In this document: positions 7,899-16,929 of the stretch, piece after piece
How positions within the stretch are numbered: position 1 is the stretch's first letter
Layout: each line of letters begins with the position of its first letter
Source: a virus
Direction: 5' to 3' (one strand)
Virus record (IMG/VR): IMGVR_UViG_3300032086_000127
Span: 1 to 47,694 of that record
Length of the DNA: 47,694 bases
Notes under the pieces: generated by a model
The model's input: the letters and a program-made list of their open reading frames with translations, nothing else
What the model was told of the DNA's origin: nothing
Database searches by the model: none
Translations under genes and position numbers: made by a program

Positions 7899-9841
7899 TA
7901 TGCTGCGGTTAAGTCAACAACTTCACAGACACCTGCTGTACAAGCTAACTCCCTACCACCTGATGTAGTGTCTTCCTTCTCAAACTCTTGCAAAGCTGAC
8001 CAATCAATTGATGTAGGCATCTGTGCTTTCATCTCTTCGTATTCCTCTTCTGTACAATCCTGATATGGTGCTTGCTTATATGTATGCTCACTGAATGGTA
8101 AGAAGCTGATGCCTGACACTTCATCAAAGTGTTCGTACACCCATGAGCCTACGTCCATCCACTCATCCTCTTTCACAGAGATAGTGACAGATGGTTTGTG
8201 TTCACACCAATGACGCTGGTACGCAAGCCACAACTCAAGCTGCTCAATGGCAGACATGTCATTACGTGTTACCGCACTAGAGGGTGACTGCATTGGAAAG
8301 CTGAACACTGTAGTGCTATCTGGCTTCATCACATCTGGCTCTGATGGAATACCCTGTGCAATCATGAACTGTGTCAACGGGTCTTTGTTATCACCACGAA
8401 CAGTACGAATGTAGTATGGATTGTGACGAGCATGAATACCTGATGCACTGTCCACTAACTGTGACACTGTGCCTGATGGCTTGACGCAAGTAATAGCTGC
8501 TGACTGTGGGATACCAAGTCGCTCTGCCATTGTTGCATTAGAAACCACTGCTACTTCCTTTAGCGATTCAAGCAGTCCAGATATATTCTTACCTCTTTCG
8601 CTGGACTTACCAGACATTAAAAGATTATCCATTATACCTGTCAGAGACACACCAAGCAGACGTTCTTCCTCTGTATTCTTCTTCCAAATGCTACGCAGAT
8701 ATTTAAAGTCAGTCAGAGTAGATTGGAATGTACCCAAGATTGTAGCCAAGCGTACCTTTTCTGTTAGTGTTTCAGGTGTATCTGCTTCACGTACAACTAC
8801 CTCAGATAAGTTACAGAACTGATAAGGACGTAATATAATTTCACTACAAGGGTTACATCCGAAATCTTGTTCCGCATCCCTACGTCCATTCTTAGCTGCT
8901 TGCTTCTGTGCAGACTGACGGTTGAAGATGCCACGTTCACCTGACTTACTCTCGTACAGTGACAGCCATTCACGCATGAACGTACCCATCTGCGGCTTCT
9001 CTTTGTAGGCAACGCTGTTGTTTGCAAGCGCACGTTGTCCTTCGTTTTCCCACCACATACCTGCTTTAGCATGACTCATCTGGTCATCATTCAGGTTTGA
9101 TAGGCTAATGAGTGCGCTTCGTCTGACCCCTCCGACAACTACAACCTCACCAATCTTACACATGATATCGTGGCACTCAATGGGGTAGAGCCTACGACCT
9201 TTTGCAGCCTTGAACTTATCAATGATAAACTCAAACAGTTCCTCAAGTGGGGCTGGGCCACTGGCTCGACCACCAAATGTCTTGAGCCTTGCACCTGCGG
9301 GGCGTACTTCTGATACATCCCACTTGGGAATCTGACCAGCGTACAGCATGGCAATAAGTTCCCTCAGTGATTTGGCCCAGCCCGGACGTGAATCGCCAAC
9401 CTTAATGACAGTATCTGTTTGATGCATATCTTCGTTGACGATGGGTAGCTTCTCAATGTGATGACGTTCTACTGAGAAGCCTACACCTGTACCGCACATG
9501 AGAATGTACATAGTCTCATCAAATGCACGTGGGCTATCCACGGGTACGTATGAGCAGTTGTATCCACCCACATGGCAACGGTCAAGTGCAGGACCAGATG
9601 TCATTAAGGCTCTCATGCTTGGCATAATATGCTGGTCAAGTACGGCTGTCTCTAGTTCAGCACGTAACTCATCAGCAAGATTATACTTATGTTTTTCTTT
9701 TAGGTGTTTAGTCAGATAATCAAAGTATCGTGAGACTGTTTCACTCCATGTCTCTCTTCTCTGTTCATCTTCTTTCCACCTTGCATAGCGTGATAAGGCT
9801 ATAAAGTTTTGATAGTCTGTAGGTAAATGATTACTTATCAT
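7898..9841 (-). CDS. Ribonucleotide reductase, class II (adenosylcobalamin-dependent), monomeric type
   Basis: Reduces ribonucleotides to deoxyribonucleotides for phage DNA synthesis. At 647 aa it matches the monomeric B12-dependent (Lactobacillus RTPR-like) class and is somewhat shorter than the roughly 740-aa prototype. Catalytic residues can be placed: redox Cys96 (GGYNCSYVP) and Cys343 (QFCNLSE), thiyl-radical Cys332 within N330-P-C-S-E334, the GGVRRSALISLS segment, and the C-terminal reducing pair in ELACTAGVCEV (C634, C639). No class I small subunit or class III activase is nearby, as expected for a self-sufficient class II enzyme. It depends on host cobalamin. The ribosome site is CAGGAG just before the ATG. 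I saw no B12 riboswitch upstream. Confidence 0.96.
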   Translation of the reverse strand: MISNHLPTDYQNFIALSRYARWKEDEQRRETWSETVSRYFDYLTKHLKEKHKYNLADELRAELETAVLDQHIMPSMRALMTSGPALDRCHVGGYNCSYVPVDSPRAFDETMYILMCGTGVGFSVERHHIEKLPIVNEDMHQTDTVIKVGDSRPGWAKSLRELIAMLYAGQIPKWDVSEVRPAGARLKTFGGRASGPAPLEELFEFIIDKFKAAKGRRLYPIECHDIMCKIGEVVVVGGVRRSALISLSNLNDDQMSHAKAGMWWENEGQRALANNSVAYKEKPQMGTFMREWLSLYESKSGERGIFNRQSAQKQAAKNGRRDAEQDFGCNPCSEIILRPYQFCNLSEVVVREADTPETLTEKVRLATILGTFQSTLTDFKYLRSIWKKNTEEERLLGVSLTGIMDNLLMSGKSSERGKNISGLLESLKEVAVVSNATMAERLGIPQSAAITCVKPSGTVSQLVDSASGIHARHNPYYIRTVRGDNKDPLTQFMIAQGIPSEPDVMKPDSTTVFSFPMQSPSSAVTRNDMSAIEQLELWLAYQRHWCEHKPSVTISVKEDEWMDVGSWVYEHFDEVSGISFLPFSEHTYKQAPYQDCTEEEYEEMKAQMPTSIDWSALQEFEKEDTTSGGRELACTAGVCEVVDLTAA

Positions 9842-9845
9842 GGGG

Positions 9846-10007
9846 TCACTCCTGTATTGTTCTTATGTTTTTAATGTGTATTCCTTCTATGTCATAGAAG
9901 TATTCTTGTATGCCTTCTTCAACTTCTTCTGCAACATTTTCATCTGCTGGCACAGGGTAGTCTTCGGGGTCTACATCCATAGTGATAAACATTTTAACTC
10001 TTATCAT
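9846..10007 (-). CDS. Small conserved-type phage protein (53 aa)
   Basis: Encodes an acidic protein beginning MIRVKMFITMDVDPEDYPVP and ending IKNIRTIQE. The alternating hydrophobic beginning and end suggest a small beta-alpha-beta fold. It overlaps the end of the DUF3310 gene by 14 nt and stops 4 nt before the reductase ATG; its last codons contain the reductase ribosome site. The close fit supports a real gene. Function unknown. Confidence 0.7.
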   Translation of the reverse strand: MIRVKMFITMDVDPEDYPVPADENVAEEVEEGIQEYFYDIEGIHIKNIRTIQE

Positions 10008-10287
10008 CGTAGTATCCCTCTACCTCTGTAATTAGTTTGTCCAAGTACCAACGTGCTTTCTTCAAGTCTTCAGTACCATTCTTGTAACGATAACGCCATA
10101 GGTATTTCATAATGTTTCCTTGCAAATAATATTCAAACCCATCACCTGTAGCTGCTGCTATAGCCTCAATGCATTCAATCTCTGTAGCATTATAGTGAGG
10201 TGGCTTATTCACCATGTCAAGTTTATCCACAATTCTCCCTGACGTTTTATCTAATTCTTCCATAATGTTTTTGTAGCTTGTCATCAT
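9994..10287 (-). CDS. DUF3310 family phage protein
   Basis: A 97-aa protein whose core matches DUF3310: VNKPPHYN, then IECIEAI, LQGNIMKYLWRYRYKNGTEDLKKARWYLDKL. These small proteins are frequent in phage replication/nucleotide clusters and are often labelled 'nucleotide kinase' without proof. Its place between an unknown protein and ribonucleotide reductase fits. The start overlaps the preceding stop. The family is clear; its biochemical function is not established. Confidence 0.88.
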   Translation of the reverse strand: MMTSYKNIMEELDKTSGRIVDKLDMVNKPPHYNATEIECIEAIAAATGDGFEYYLQGNIMKYLWRYRYKNGTEDLKKARWYLDKLITEVEGYYDDKS

Positions 10288-10643
10288 GCACTCCCTTCTG
10301 TCTTGCTAGAAAAATCAATTGTAACCACATTGCCATCTGTTTCAACGACCTTTGGCTTATTTTCTAACTCAACTTCATAGTGCCTGTCAACTGTTTCCAT
10401 CACATAATTATGAACCAATTCTCTGAAGTCTTCGTTCAACTCCATCACAGGAATTGTTGATGCAAGCATCTTGCAAAAATGCATCACTTGAAAATAGTCT
10501 TCATCACCTAGAGGATTATCAGGTTGTGTTATAATAGCAACATCAATCTCACCATTCCATATACCGTCACTGTCTTGTGTTGGTCTAACACGAACAATAA
10601 AATCCTCTGGTTCTACTCTATCATACTCTGCTTTGCTCATCAT
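10284..10643 (-). CDS. Acidic protein of unknown function (119 aa)
   Basis: An acidic, soluble protein with an N-terminal beta-rich half (EDFIVRVRPTQDSDG) and a helical middle (HFCKMLASTIPVMELNEDFRELVHNYVMETV). It starts at ATGATG behind AGGAG, overlapping the endonuclease I stop. No recognised domain. Its position directly after endonuclease I in the replication/recombination operon suggests a helper role in DNA metabolism. Confidence 0.75.
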   Translation of the reverse strand: MMSKAEYDRVEPEDFIVRVRPTQDSDGIWNGEIDVAIITQPDNPLGDEDYFQVMHFCKMLASTIPVMELNEDFRELVHNYVMETVDRHYEVELENKPKVVETDGNVVTIDFSSKTEGSA

Positions 10644-11101
10644 TTTCTCCTTTTCACTTTTGTACCAGAGAACTTGATAAACTCTGGGTGTTTGTTACTT
10701 CCCTTCTCCTTTAACCATTCTTCTGGAACGATTCTATTGTAGCACATAAATCCGTACTTATCGCACCACTCTCCATAAGTAGACTTAGCACCCTTACGTA
10801 GTTTACGTCTACTGTTTTCAAATACAAACCGTATATCCAACTTGGGATGCTGTTTTTTTATAGCCAGATGCTTGCGTCTATCTGCTGCCGTGAACATCCC
10901 TTTTGTTTCTATTATGATACCATTGGGTAACACAAAGTCAGGTGTGTAGGTACGGTAGGCTAGGTCTTCCCACTCTATCTTAATACATTCGTAACCAAAG
11001 TCAATCTTTAGTTCCTTCAGATAATCAGATAGCTTGACTTCTAAGCCTGACCTGTACCCATACTTACGTGCTGCTCTAAACTGTTTGAAATTAGGCGGCA
11101 T
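10640..11101 (-). CDS. T7-like endonuclease I (Holliday junction resolvase)
   Basis: A 153-aa nuclease closely resembling T7 gp3 in length and motif order. The catalytic set is intact: E21 in YRSGLEVKL, D55 in YTPDFVLPNG, and E65/K67 in IIETKGMF, followed by the HPKLDIRFVF and STYGEWCDKYG segments seen in the family. It resolves branched DNA and helps degrade host DNA. It sits next to the exonuclease, SSB-like and polymerase genes, as in T7-type replication modules, and overlaps the exonuclease gene by 11 nt. Confidence 0.95.
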   Translation of the reverse strand: MPPNFKQFRAARKYGYRSGLEVKLSDYLKELKIDFGYECIKIEWEDLAYRTYTPDFVLPNGIIIETKGMFTAADRRKHLAIKKQHPKLDIRFVFENSRRKLRKGAKSTYGEWCDKYGFMCYNRIVPEEWLKEKGSNKHPEFIKFSGTKVKRRK

Positions 11102-11951
11102 CGTATTCCTCTGCTAGTTCTACGTAGTCAACCATCTTAGGTTCTTTTGCCTGTGACTTAACGGCAGGTAGCCGTTTAAGGTTAGGCCAGCAGTCATTCC
11201 TGTATGAACAGAAAGAACATGTCTTACTAAGAACTTTGTTTCCCGTTTCCTTTCCTCTGAATGTTTCTACCTCTGGTTCAAAACAACGCTCAAACTTATT
11301 GTTGTTTACGTCATCCACTGTGGTTTGTATCTTTGCTATCTCAGCATCAACATCAAGACCACTGGCAGGTACGTACTTGAACTGACCGTTAGCTTTGTTT
11401 ACTACCCACCAACCACCAGCTTTTTTACCCGATGCTCTTGCATACCCTGCTAGTTGTGCAACGTATCCGAAGGCATCGCTATTTGCCAGAGTAGTGTAGG
11501 ATTCAAACTTGTTTCTGTATGACCAGTCTGAAGCTGATTTAATATCATCAACTGCATCCCGAATGACAATATCATATGTGCCAGAAATGTTAGCGTTAGG
11601 CAAGTCCAGAGTAACCTTTTTATTATCTTCATATGCAACTCCTGATTCTTTTAGTAATCCTTTGAATACAGCCTCAACGATGTCTCCAATCATCATATTC
11701 ATTACAAATGTTGTAGGCTTTGGTAGTGCAACATCTGGCTTGTTCTTTTCATACCAAAGTTGGCAAGCGGGGCGACCCACGTTAGACATACGTAGTCTGA
11801 AGTCACCCCGTTTGCTACCACCAAACTGCCTCTTGAGTGCATCTTTAATGTCGCTTGCTACTTGGTCAATGGTGGTATCAGATATTGTTGTTTTGCCTGA
11901 TACCGCATCTTCCATGTACTGATGCAATGCAAGTTCAGCAGGATGGTTCAT
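11091..11951 (-). CDS. Cas4/RecB-like PD-(D/E)XK exonuclease with predicted Fe-S cluster
   Basis: The nuclease core is visible: D127 (GTYDIVIRD) and D136-I-K138 (DDIKSA), with an upstream Glu (E93). Four cysteines are arranged as in Cas4/AddB Fe-S nucleases: C63 near the N-terminus and C245-x2-C248-x5-C254 near the C-terminus. Such phage nucleases are thought to trim DNA ends for recombination or host DNA degradation, the place taken by gp6 exonuclease in T7. The TAATG junction with the SSB-like gene and the overlap with endonuclease I suggest coordinated production. There are no CRISPR repeats nearby, so I do not read it as an adaptation gene. Confidence 0.88.
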   Translation of the reverse strand: MNHPAELALHQYMEDAVSGKTTISDTTIDQVASDIKDALKRQFGGSKRGDFRLRMSNVGRPACQLWYEKNKPDVALPKPTTFVMNMMIGDIVEAVFKGLLKESGVAYEDNKKVTLDLPNANISGTYDIVIRDAVDDIKSASDWSYRNKFESYTTLANSDAFGYVAQLAGYARASGKKAGGWWVVNKANGQFKYVPASGLDVDAEIAKIQTTVDDVNNNKFERCFEPEVETFRGKETGNKVLSKTCSFCSYRNDCWPNLKRLPAVKSQAKEPKMVDYVELAEEYDAA

Positions 11952-12853
11952 TACGCTACCTCGTCTTCCTCAATCTCAATATCAACGAGACTGTCTACAA
12001 CATCTACGTCATCGTCATCCATGTCAGAGTTAGCTTTTTCCGCCCATGTATTTGCGATGTACGAATTGTAGTTATCTACCCACGCCATAAAGTCAGCAAA
12101 CATTGCTTGGTCAGCGTCAGTCAGTTCGATTGTCTTTGAGACATCTAGCGACACTACTGGAAGGTAAAAGGCATTACCGTTAGGTAACTTTCTTTCCTGA
12201 GTGTTAGCCGTAATGATGTGCTGTACAGGAAGACGCTGCATTTTTGCAAGTGAGGTAAAACTCTCACCGACAATCTTGAAAGCATCTCGATTGTCAATCT
12301 CCCATATAAATGGAACAGCACCAAGGTCAGCAGCATCACCGTTAGCAGTGATAGCTTCTGTCAATTCTACTGTACCAAGTACAACACGAACACGTTTAAT
12401 CTGCTTGATTAATTCTTGCATCTTCTCTGGCAATGCCTTGAAGTCCTTGATGTAACCAGCAGGTTTGCCACAGTTAAAGCCACCATCATTATCCTTGAGG
12501 TCAATGTTCAAGTCATCATTCATCAGTGTCTTTATGTAGCGATTAGGTGCGTCACCCATGCCTCGTACAAAACGCTTGTACATAAACCGTTGCATGAATG
12601 GGCGTACTTTAATTGATGAAGCGTAGTAAGTCTCACCATCAGGAATCTCTAGTTTGTATGTACCACCAGAGACAACTTCCATGTTGACCATCTTACCTTT
12701 TACTTCCGTCTGCCCCATGACAGGGCTGTGGTTGATACGCAATCGAGCCAAGCTGCTAGACTTCTGCTTTGTGTTGCTGGCTTCTGATGCCATGCCCATA
12801 GCTTTAGCCATAGCTGCGTAGTTATTAGTATCAATTGTTGTGAGTTGTGTCAT
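11951..12853 (-). CDS. Single-stranded DNA-binding protein-like (300 aa)
   Basis: A beta-rich central body and a strongly acidic C-terminal tail (residues about 275-300, many D/E, starting SDMDDDDVDVVDS) resemble phage SSBs of the T7 gp2.5 functional type, in which the acidic tail contacts polymerase and helicase. It lies between polymerase and exonuclease, the expected place for an SSB. A clear ribosome site (AAGGAG) precedes the ATG. The family is not certain from sequence alone; the call rests on tail composition and context. Confidence 0.75.
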   Translation of the reverse strand: MTQLTTIDTNNYAAMAKAMGMASEASNTKQKSSSLARLRINHSPVMGQTEVKGKMVNMEVVSGGTYKLEIPDGETYYASSIKVRPFMQRFMYKRFVRGMGDAPNRYIKTLMNDDLNIDLKDNDGGFNCGKPAGYIKDFKALPEKMQELIKQIKRVRVVLGTVELTEAITANGDAADLGAVPFIWEIDNRDAFKIVGESFTSLAKMQRLPVQHIITANTQERKLPNGNAFYLPVVSLDVSKTIELTDADQAMFADFMAWVDNYNSYIANTWAEKANSDMDDDDVDVVDSLVDIEIEEDEVA

Positions 12854-12894
12854 ATATTTTACTCCTTATCATAGTTGAAAGTTCGATAGTTATA

Positions 12895-14934
12895 TCAGCT
12901 TACATCCTTTGTGTCAAGCCAATTCGGTCCTATTTTTGACTCTAAAAGCAGAGGTACATTGAAGTCAATGCCCCATCTTAATGCAATCAAATTAGGTAAC
13001 TCCTTGTTTGTATTATTGATTGCCTCAATTACTGCTCTTTCTTCGTCAGGATGTACATCAATAACAATACTGTCATGTACTGTATTGACTATACATGATT
13101 TCATATTGGAAAGCAACCCTTCAATATGCATCAATGCAATAGGCACAATATCCGCAGTAGCAAAGGACTGAACTGGATAGTTCTTTATCTGCGTAAAGTG
13201 TGATACTCTACCACTTGACTTGCGTACTACATCAGGAAAAGCAAACTCTCTGCCTGATGGTGTGCGTATCATGCCTGTGTTTAAAGCTTCTTTTGCAAGT
13301 GTCTTATGCCACGAAGCAACACCCTGATACTTCTCTGTGAAATGCTCATAGTACGCAGCTTCCGCAGGTGTTCTGCCATAGCCAGTTGCTCCGTAGAGGG
13401 GTGCGAATGTGTGCGCTTTCGCATCTTGTCTACTCGTCTGCTGACCAGCATCACTAATAACGGAAGCGGTATATGCATGTACATCAAATCCCGTAGATAC
13501 TTCTTCAATTGCGACTCCATCTTGTGATAGGAAAGCGGCTGCTCGAAACTCTAGCTGTGCAAAGTCAGCTTCAAGTATCTTGCCACCATTCCAACGTGAA
13601 ACAAATACTTTCTTTACAGGAAACGTACCACCACGTGGCATGTTCTGCATGTTAGGGTCAGCCCCAGAGAGCCTACCAGTTTGTGTGCGATGCTGCAATA
13701 AACGAACATGCAACTTACCGTCACTCTTAGTGTGTGTGCGTATGCCCTCAACAAATGAGGATAGGTACGTATCAACGGCACTCAAACGCCTGACCTTAGA
13801 AAGAAACTCTGCTGCATCTGTCATGCCCTTTGCCTTGGCTATGTTACCAAGTGTCTCAAGGTTCTGCTTACTTGTGCTAAAACCATTTGCACTAGCCCAC
13901 TTAGATGATGGCGGCTTGAACTTGAGGCCAGCAATCTCGCTTGTGGGATTGAACAGAAACCCTGCAGTATCACAAGTAGGGCAACGATTAGGTCTTGCAT
14001 ATGGTGTACCATCCTTCTTTGTCTTAGTTATGTATCCTGACCCAGAGCAATCTGTACATTGAACCGCTTTGGTTTTATACAGACGCTCTGTGCCACTGGA
14101 CAGGAGATTGCGGAAGTCTGTGTCATCCATATAAGGGTCAATCGTATTAGCCCAATACGTTTTATCTTTGACCTTACGTGAATAGATAACCCATGACAAC
14201 TGCTCTGGACTATTCAGATTGATAGGTGTATCACCCATCATATTACGAACATGCTTTTGCAAATCCTTTATTAACTGTTCTCGTTCTTCTTCATACTCTT
14301 GTTTTACACTATCCAATGCATCCTTGTCAACAGTAAATCCTGTCTGATAGATACGTGCTAGTGATACACAAACCTGATTGGTCAGGGTAACTGTATCATA
14401 TAGTCTACTGTCTGTTGTATTTAGTCTCCACATTAATCTGTTAGATAATTCCTGTGTAGCGTGTATGTCAGCAGACAAGTATTCTGCTAGAGTATCATAA
14501 TGCATATTATATGTAGTGCCACCTCTATTCAAGTGTTCCTTCAGACTGTCTTGCTTCTGTGTATCTAACTCATATCTTTCTGCACAAGCCTCAAGAGATA
14601 GTGGTTTCTTCTGACCACGTTGTAAAACGTACTCAGCCAGCATTGTATCAAACACAGGGCCATCATACTTAAAGCCTGACTCCCACAGCCACAGCAAATC
14701 GTGCGCTGCATTGTGCATGATAAGTACAGTTGCTTTGTCTAACCATTCCTGAACAATAGTATGACCATTTGGTGTAGGCTCAACGTCCTGATGGTCAAAG
14801 GTAACTATCTTCTCCTCACCTGTATCAGTAAGCATACCGACCATAGTCAGGGAATTGTCTGGTTCAAATGGGTCAAGATGTTTCTTACCATCTCTGTTCT
14901 GCCCTACATTTTCTACGTCTAATGTTAATTTCAT
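12895..14934 (-). CDS. Family A DNA polymerase with inserted DnaJ-type zinc finger
   Basis: Replicative polymerase with 3'-5' exonuclease. Exo motifs: D6/E8 (LDVEN), D79 (HNAAHDL), and D156 (YLSADIHAT). Polymerase motifs: A with D457 (ADFAQLEFR), B with R502, K506, F510 and Y514-G515, C with H620-D621-S622. Between exo and pol, residues 293-321 hold C-x2-C-x-G-x-G ... C-x2-C, a DnaJ central-domain zinc finger known from HMO-2011-type phages. The residue equivalent to E. coli Pol I 762 is Phe (F510). Motif C has Ser where many enzymes have Glu, as in some other phage PolA proteins. At 679 aa its length is normal for a T7-like polymerase. Its stop lies 41 nt before the SSB-like ATG, and it abuts the helicase gene. 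Confidence 0.97.
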   Translation of the reverse strand: MKLTLDVENVGQNRDGKKHLDPFEPDNSLTMVGMLTDTGEEKIVTFDHQDVEPTPNGHTIVQEWLDKATVLIMHNAAHDLLWLWESGFKYDGPVFDTMLAEYVLQRGQKKPLSLEACAERYELDTQKQDSLKEHLNRGGTTYNMHYDTLAEYLSADIHATQELSNRLMWRLNTTDSRLYDTVTLTNQVCVSLARIYQTGFTVDKDALDSVKQEYEEEREQLIKDLQKHVRNMMGDTPINLNSPEQLSWVIYSRKVKDKTYWANTIDPYMDDTDFRNLLSSGTERLYKTKAVQCTDCSGSGYITKTKKDGTPYARPNRCPTCDTAGFLFNPTSEIAGLKFKPPSSKWASANGFSTSKQNLETLGNIAKAKGMTDAAEFLSKVRRLSAVDTYLSSFVEGIRTHTKSDGKLHVRLLQHRTQTGRLSGADPNMQNMPRGGTFPVKKVFVSRWNGGKILEADFAQLEFRAAAFLSQDGVAIEEVSTGFDVHAYTASVISDAGQQTSRQDAKAHTFAPLYGATGYGRTPAEAAYYEHFTEKYQGVASWHKTLAKEALNTGMIRTPSGREFAFPDVVRKSSGRVSHFTQIKNYPVQSFATADIVPIALMHIEGLLSNMKSCIVNTVHDSIVIDVHPDEERAVIEAINNTNKELPNLIALRWGIDFNVPLLLESKIGPNWLDTKDVS

Positions 14935-16154
14935 TATGCTTCATACCTCGCTGTTTTATAATCCAGTTCACAATGTACCACACCATGCCATCCTGTCAAC
15001 TTATTTTTTACTACGTTGAGGTGACGCTGTGTATCTTCTTCGTCCTGCCCATCGACAACAGGATTCTTGGCAATCAATACCATTAGGTCAGCCTCTGCTG
15101 CCTTGCCTGTGCGTGAACCTTCCATCATCGACTGATTGAGTAGTACCTTACCCTCTGCCTCTGCTGATAGCTGAGACATATAGAATACAGCACACTCATG
15201 TTCCTTTGCAATCTGACGGGCATGAACAGCGTTAGCTTTAAGTGCCTCATCTTGTCTTGCATACCCACTCTTGGCAAACTTGTCACCCATATCAAGCAGT
15301 ACAATGTCTGGCTTGTATGTTTTGCAGATGGACTCTACCCATGCCATGTCACGGCCTGTCGCATCCTTAATCTTGATGCGTTCCTTTACAGGCTGATACA
15401 AATCACGTGCCTTACTAGGGTTCTTCTTTATCTCTTGCATAGTCATACCTGTAGCGGCAGTTAGATATCTTGCACCCACACGGTGATAACCTTCTTCGTT
15501 ACACAACACAATGCAGTTAGCACCCTGATGTGCAAACCCGGATGGGCTGGCAATTAAGCTGGCATGAAAGGATGTCTTGCCTGTGTTTGGTCTAGCACCA
15601 ATCTCAATCAAGTGACCAGCGTTTACCCCTTCCACCTTACGTGTCAGGCTAGGGATATTGAATGTCCATCGTGCCTCAAGGTCAGCCTTGGACATCAGTG
15701 TGTCCATGTCGATGTCATCCCACTCAACCTTTAAGTCAGGGGTAAAGTCATCACTGTACTGCTCAAGCAGATTGCGTAGAGGTTCTAGTGTAGCCTTGTC
15801 ACCATTGACATAATCAAAACCAAGGTTGGCAATGTCTTCTCCAACCACTTGCTGAAACAACTTAGACAATACCTCACCCGCAATGTCACCACCTAGAGGT
15901 GTCTCTTTCTTGATGTTGTGAAACAAGGCAGAGTATGCTTGCTTCTGTGCGGTAGTCAGTGTCGGGTTGTTGGACATGAACAATGCCTCAACCTCATCAG
16001 GTGTTACAGTACGCTCGTAACGCTGCATAGCAGTATCAACTGTCTGCTTTATCCTGCGTACATCTTTGCTGAACAGTCTGTCAGGACAACGTGCGCCACG
16101 ATGGTCATCGTAGAACCCTTTATCCATCAAACTTCTAACCAGTGATAATTCCAT
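14934..16154 (-). CDS. Replicative DnaB-like DNA helicase
   Basis: A RecA-fold hexameric helicase of 406 aa. Walker A is GARPNTGKT (residues 186-194); Walker B is PDIVLLDMGDKF, followed by the VFYMSQLS segment typical of DnaB-type helicases. The N-terminal 150 residues are helical and match the DnaB/gp4 linker region. It should load at the fork and work with the separate primase encoded just upstream; the two genes overlap by 20 nt. The primase-helicase functions, fused in T7 gp4, are split here. Confidence 0.92.
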   Translation of the reverse strand: MELSLVRSLMDKGFYDDHRGARCPDRLFSKDVRRIKQTVDTAMQRYERTVTPDEVEALFMSNNPTLTTAQKQAYSALFHNIKKETPLGGDIAGEVLSKLFQQVVGEDIANLGFDYVNGDKATLEPLRNLLEQYSDDFTPDLKVEWDDIDMDTLMSKADLEARWTFNIPSLTRKVEGVNAGHLIEIGARPNTGKTSFHASLIASPSGFAHQGANCIVLCNEEGYHRVGARYLTAATGMTMQEIKKNPSKARDLYQPVKERIKIKDATGRDMAWVESICKTYKPDIVLLDMGDKFAKSGYARQDEALKANAVHARQIAKEHECAVFYMSQLSAEAEGKVLLNQSMMEGSRTGKAAEADLMVLIAKNPVVDGQDEEDTQRHLNVVKNKLTGWHGVVHCELDYKTARYEA

Positions 16155-16926
16155 TTATATCTCCTATCTCAATTAAGTTGTCCATGTCCTCTTTGTTACG
16201 ATACTTCAGGTCATCTGTCAAGCGTAACACCTTGACGTTAGATACGTGACCTCTCAATTCTTTTGCAAACGCTAATGTCTTTGGTAAAGCATCAGGGTCT
16301 AGCGCAATGATAGCAGTTGAGAACTGTGCAAGATACCTCTTGTGTCCTTCGGACAACGATGTTCCCAACACAGCGACACCAACAAAAGCATCGTTACCTA
16401 CAACTGCGGCACTCACACAGTCCTCAACAACTACAGCTACCCTACCATAACCAAACGAAAAAGGCAAGGTGCTTTTACCATAGCGTTTCCACTTAGGTAA
16501 TCGGTTAGACAGTGTGCGACCTGTCGCATCTACCATCTTACCTCGATGTACAACGGGGAACACCACTCTGTTCTCACGCACATCATACATCAATCCAAGT
16601 TCGTCTGCATTTATACCCCACTGTTCTGTCCATGTCAAGACTTCACTATGGTTGTTATGTGGTACAACACAGTCAGGTAATACAAAGGGTACATCAGATG
16701 CATACTCTTCTGCACCAGCAAAGCCAGCACGTATATCATCCATTGATAAGTGGACACGAGTACCACCCTTAGTACCACAAGAAGCCTTGTAACAATTCCA
16801 TACAAGTGAACCCATGTTATTGGTCACTGTAAATGTTTTGTACCCATTACACTTAGGACAATTCATTCTCTTTGTAGTTCCATTAGGTATATCTATATCA
16901 CTTATAGTGTTATATATATTATTCAT
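16135..16926 (-). CDS. DNA primase (zinc ribbon plus TOPRIM)
   Basis: An N-terminal zinc ribbon: C23-P-K-C26 and, after SLVWNCYKASC, C45 and C50, which reads template triplets in T7-like primases. The TOPRIM core follows: VVVEDCVSAAVVG with the catalytic Glu, and AIIALDPDALPK with the metal-binding Asp pair. At 263 aa it is a stand-alone primase, unlike the fused T7 gp4. It lies between integrase and helicase and overlaps the latter. Confidence 0.92.
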   Translation of the reverse strand: MNNIYNTISDIDIPNGTTKRMNCPKCNGYKTFTVTNNMGSLVWNCYKASCGTKGGTRVHLSMDDIRAGFAGAEEYASDVPFVLPDCVVPHNNHSEVLTWTEQWGINADELGLMYDVRENRVVFPVVHRGKMVDATGRTLSNRLPKWKRYGKSTLPFSFGYGRVAVVVEDCVSAAVVGNDAFVGVAVLGTSLSEGHKRYLAQFSTAIIALDPDALPKTLAFAKELRGHVSNVKVLRLTDDLKYRNKEDMDNLIEIGDINGIITG

Positions 16927-16929
16927 GTA

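Noticed and set aside
9842-10287. Cobalamin riboswitch upstream of the class II ribonucleotide reductase
   Set aside because: No B12-box-like sequence; the interval is filled by a 53-aa gene and DUF3310.
11091-11951. Cas4-like gene as part of a CRISPR system
   Set aside because: No repeat-spacer array and no cas1/cas2; context is T7-like recombination and replication genes.
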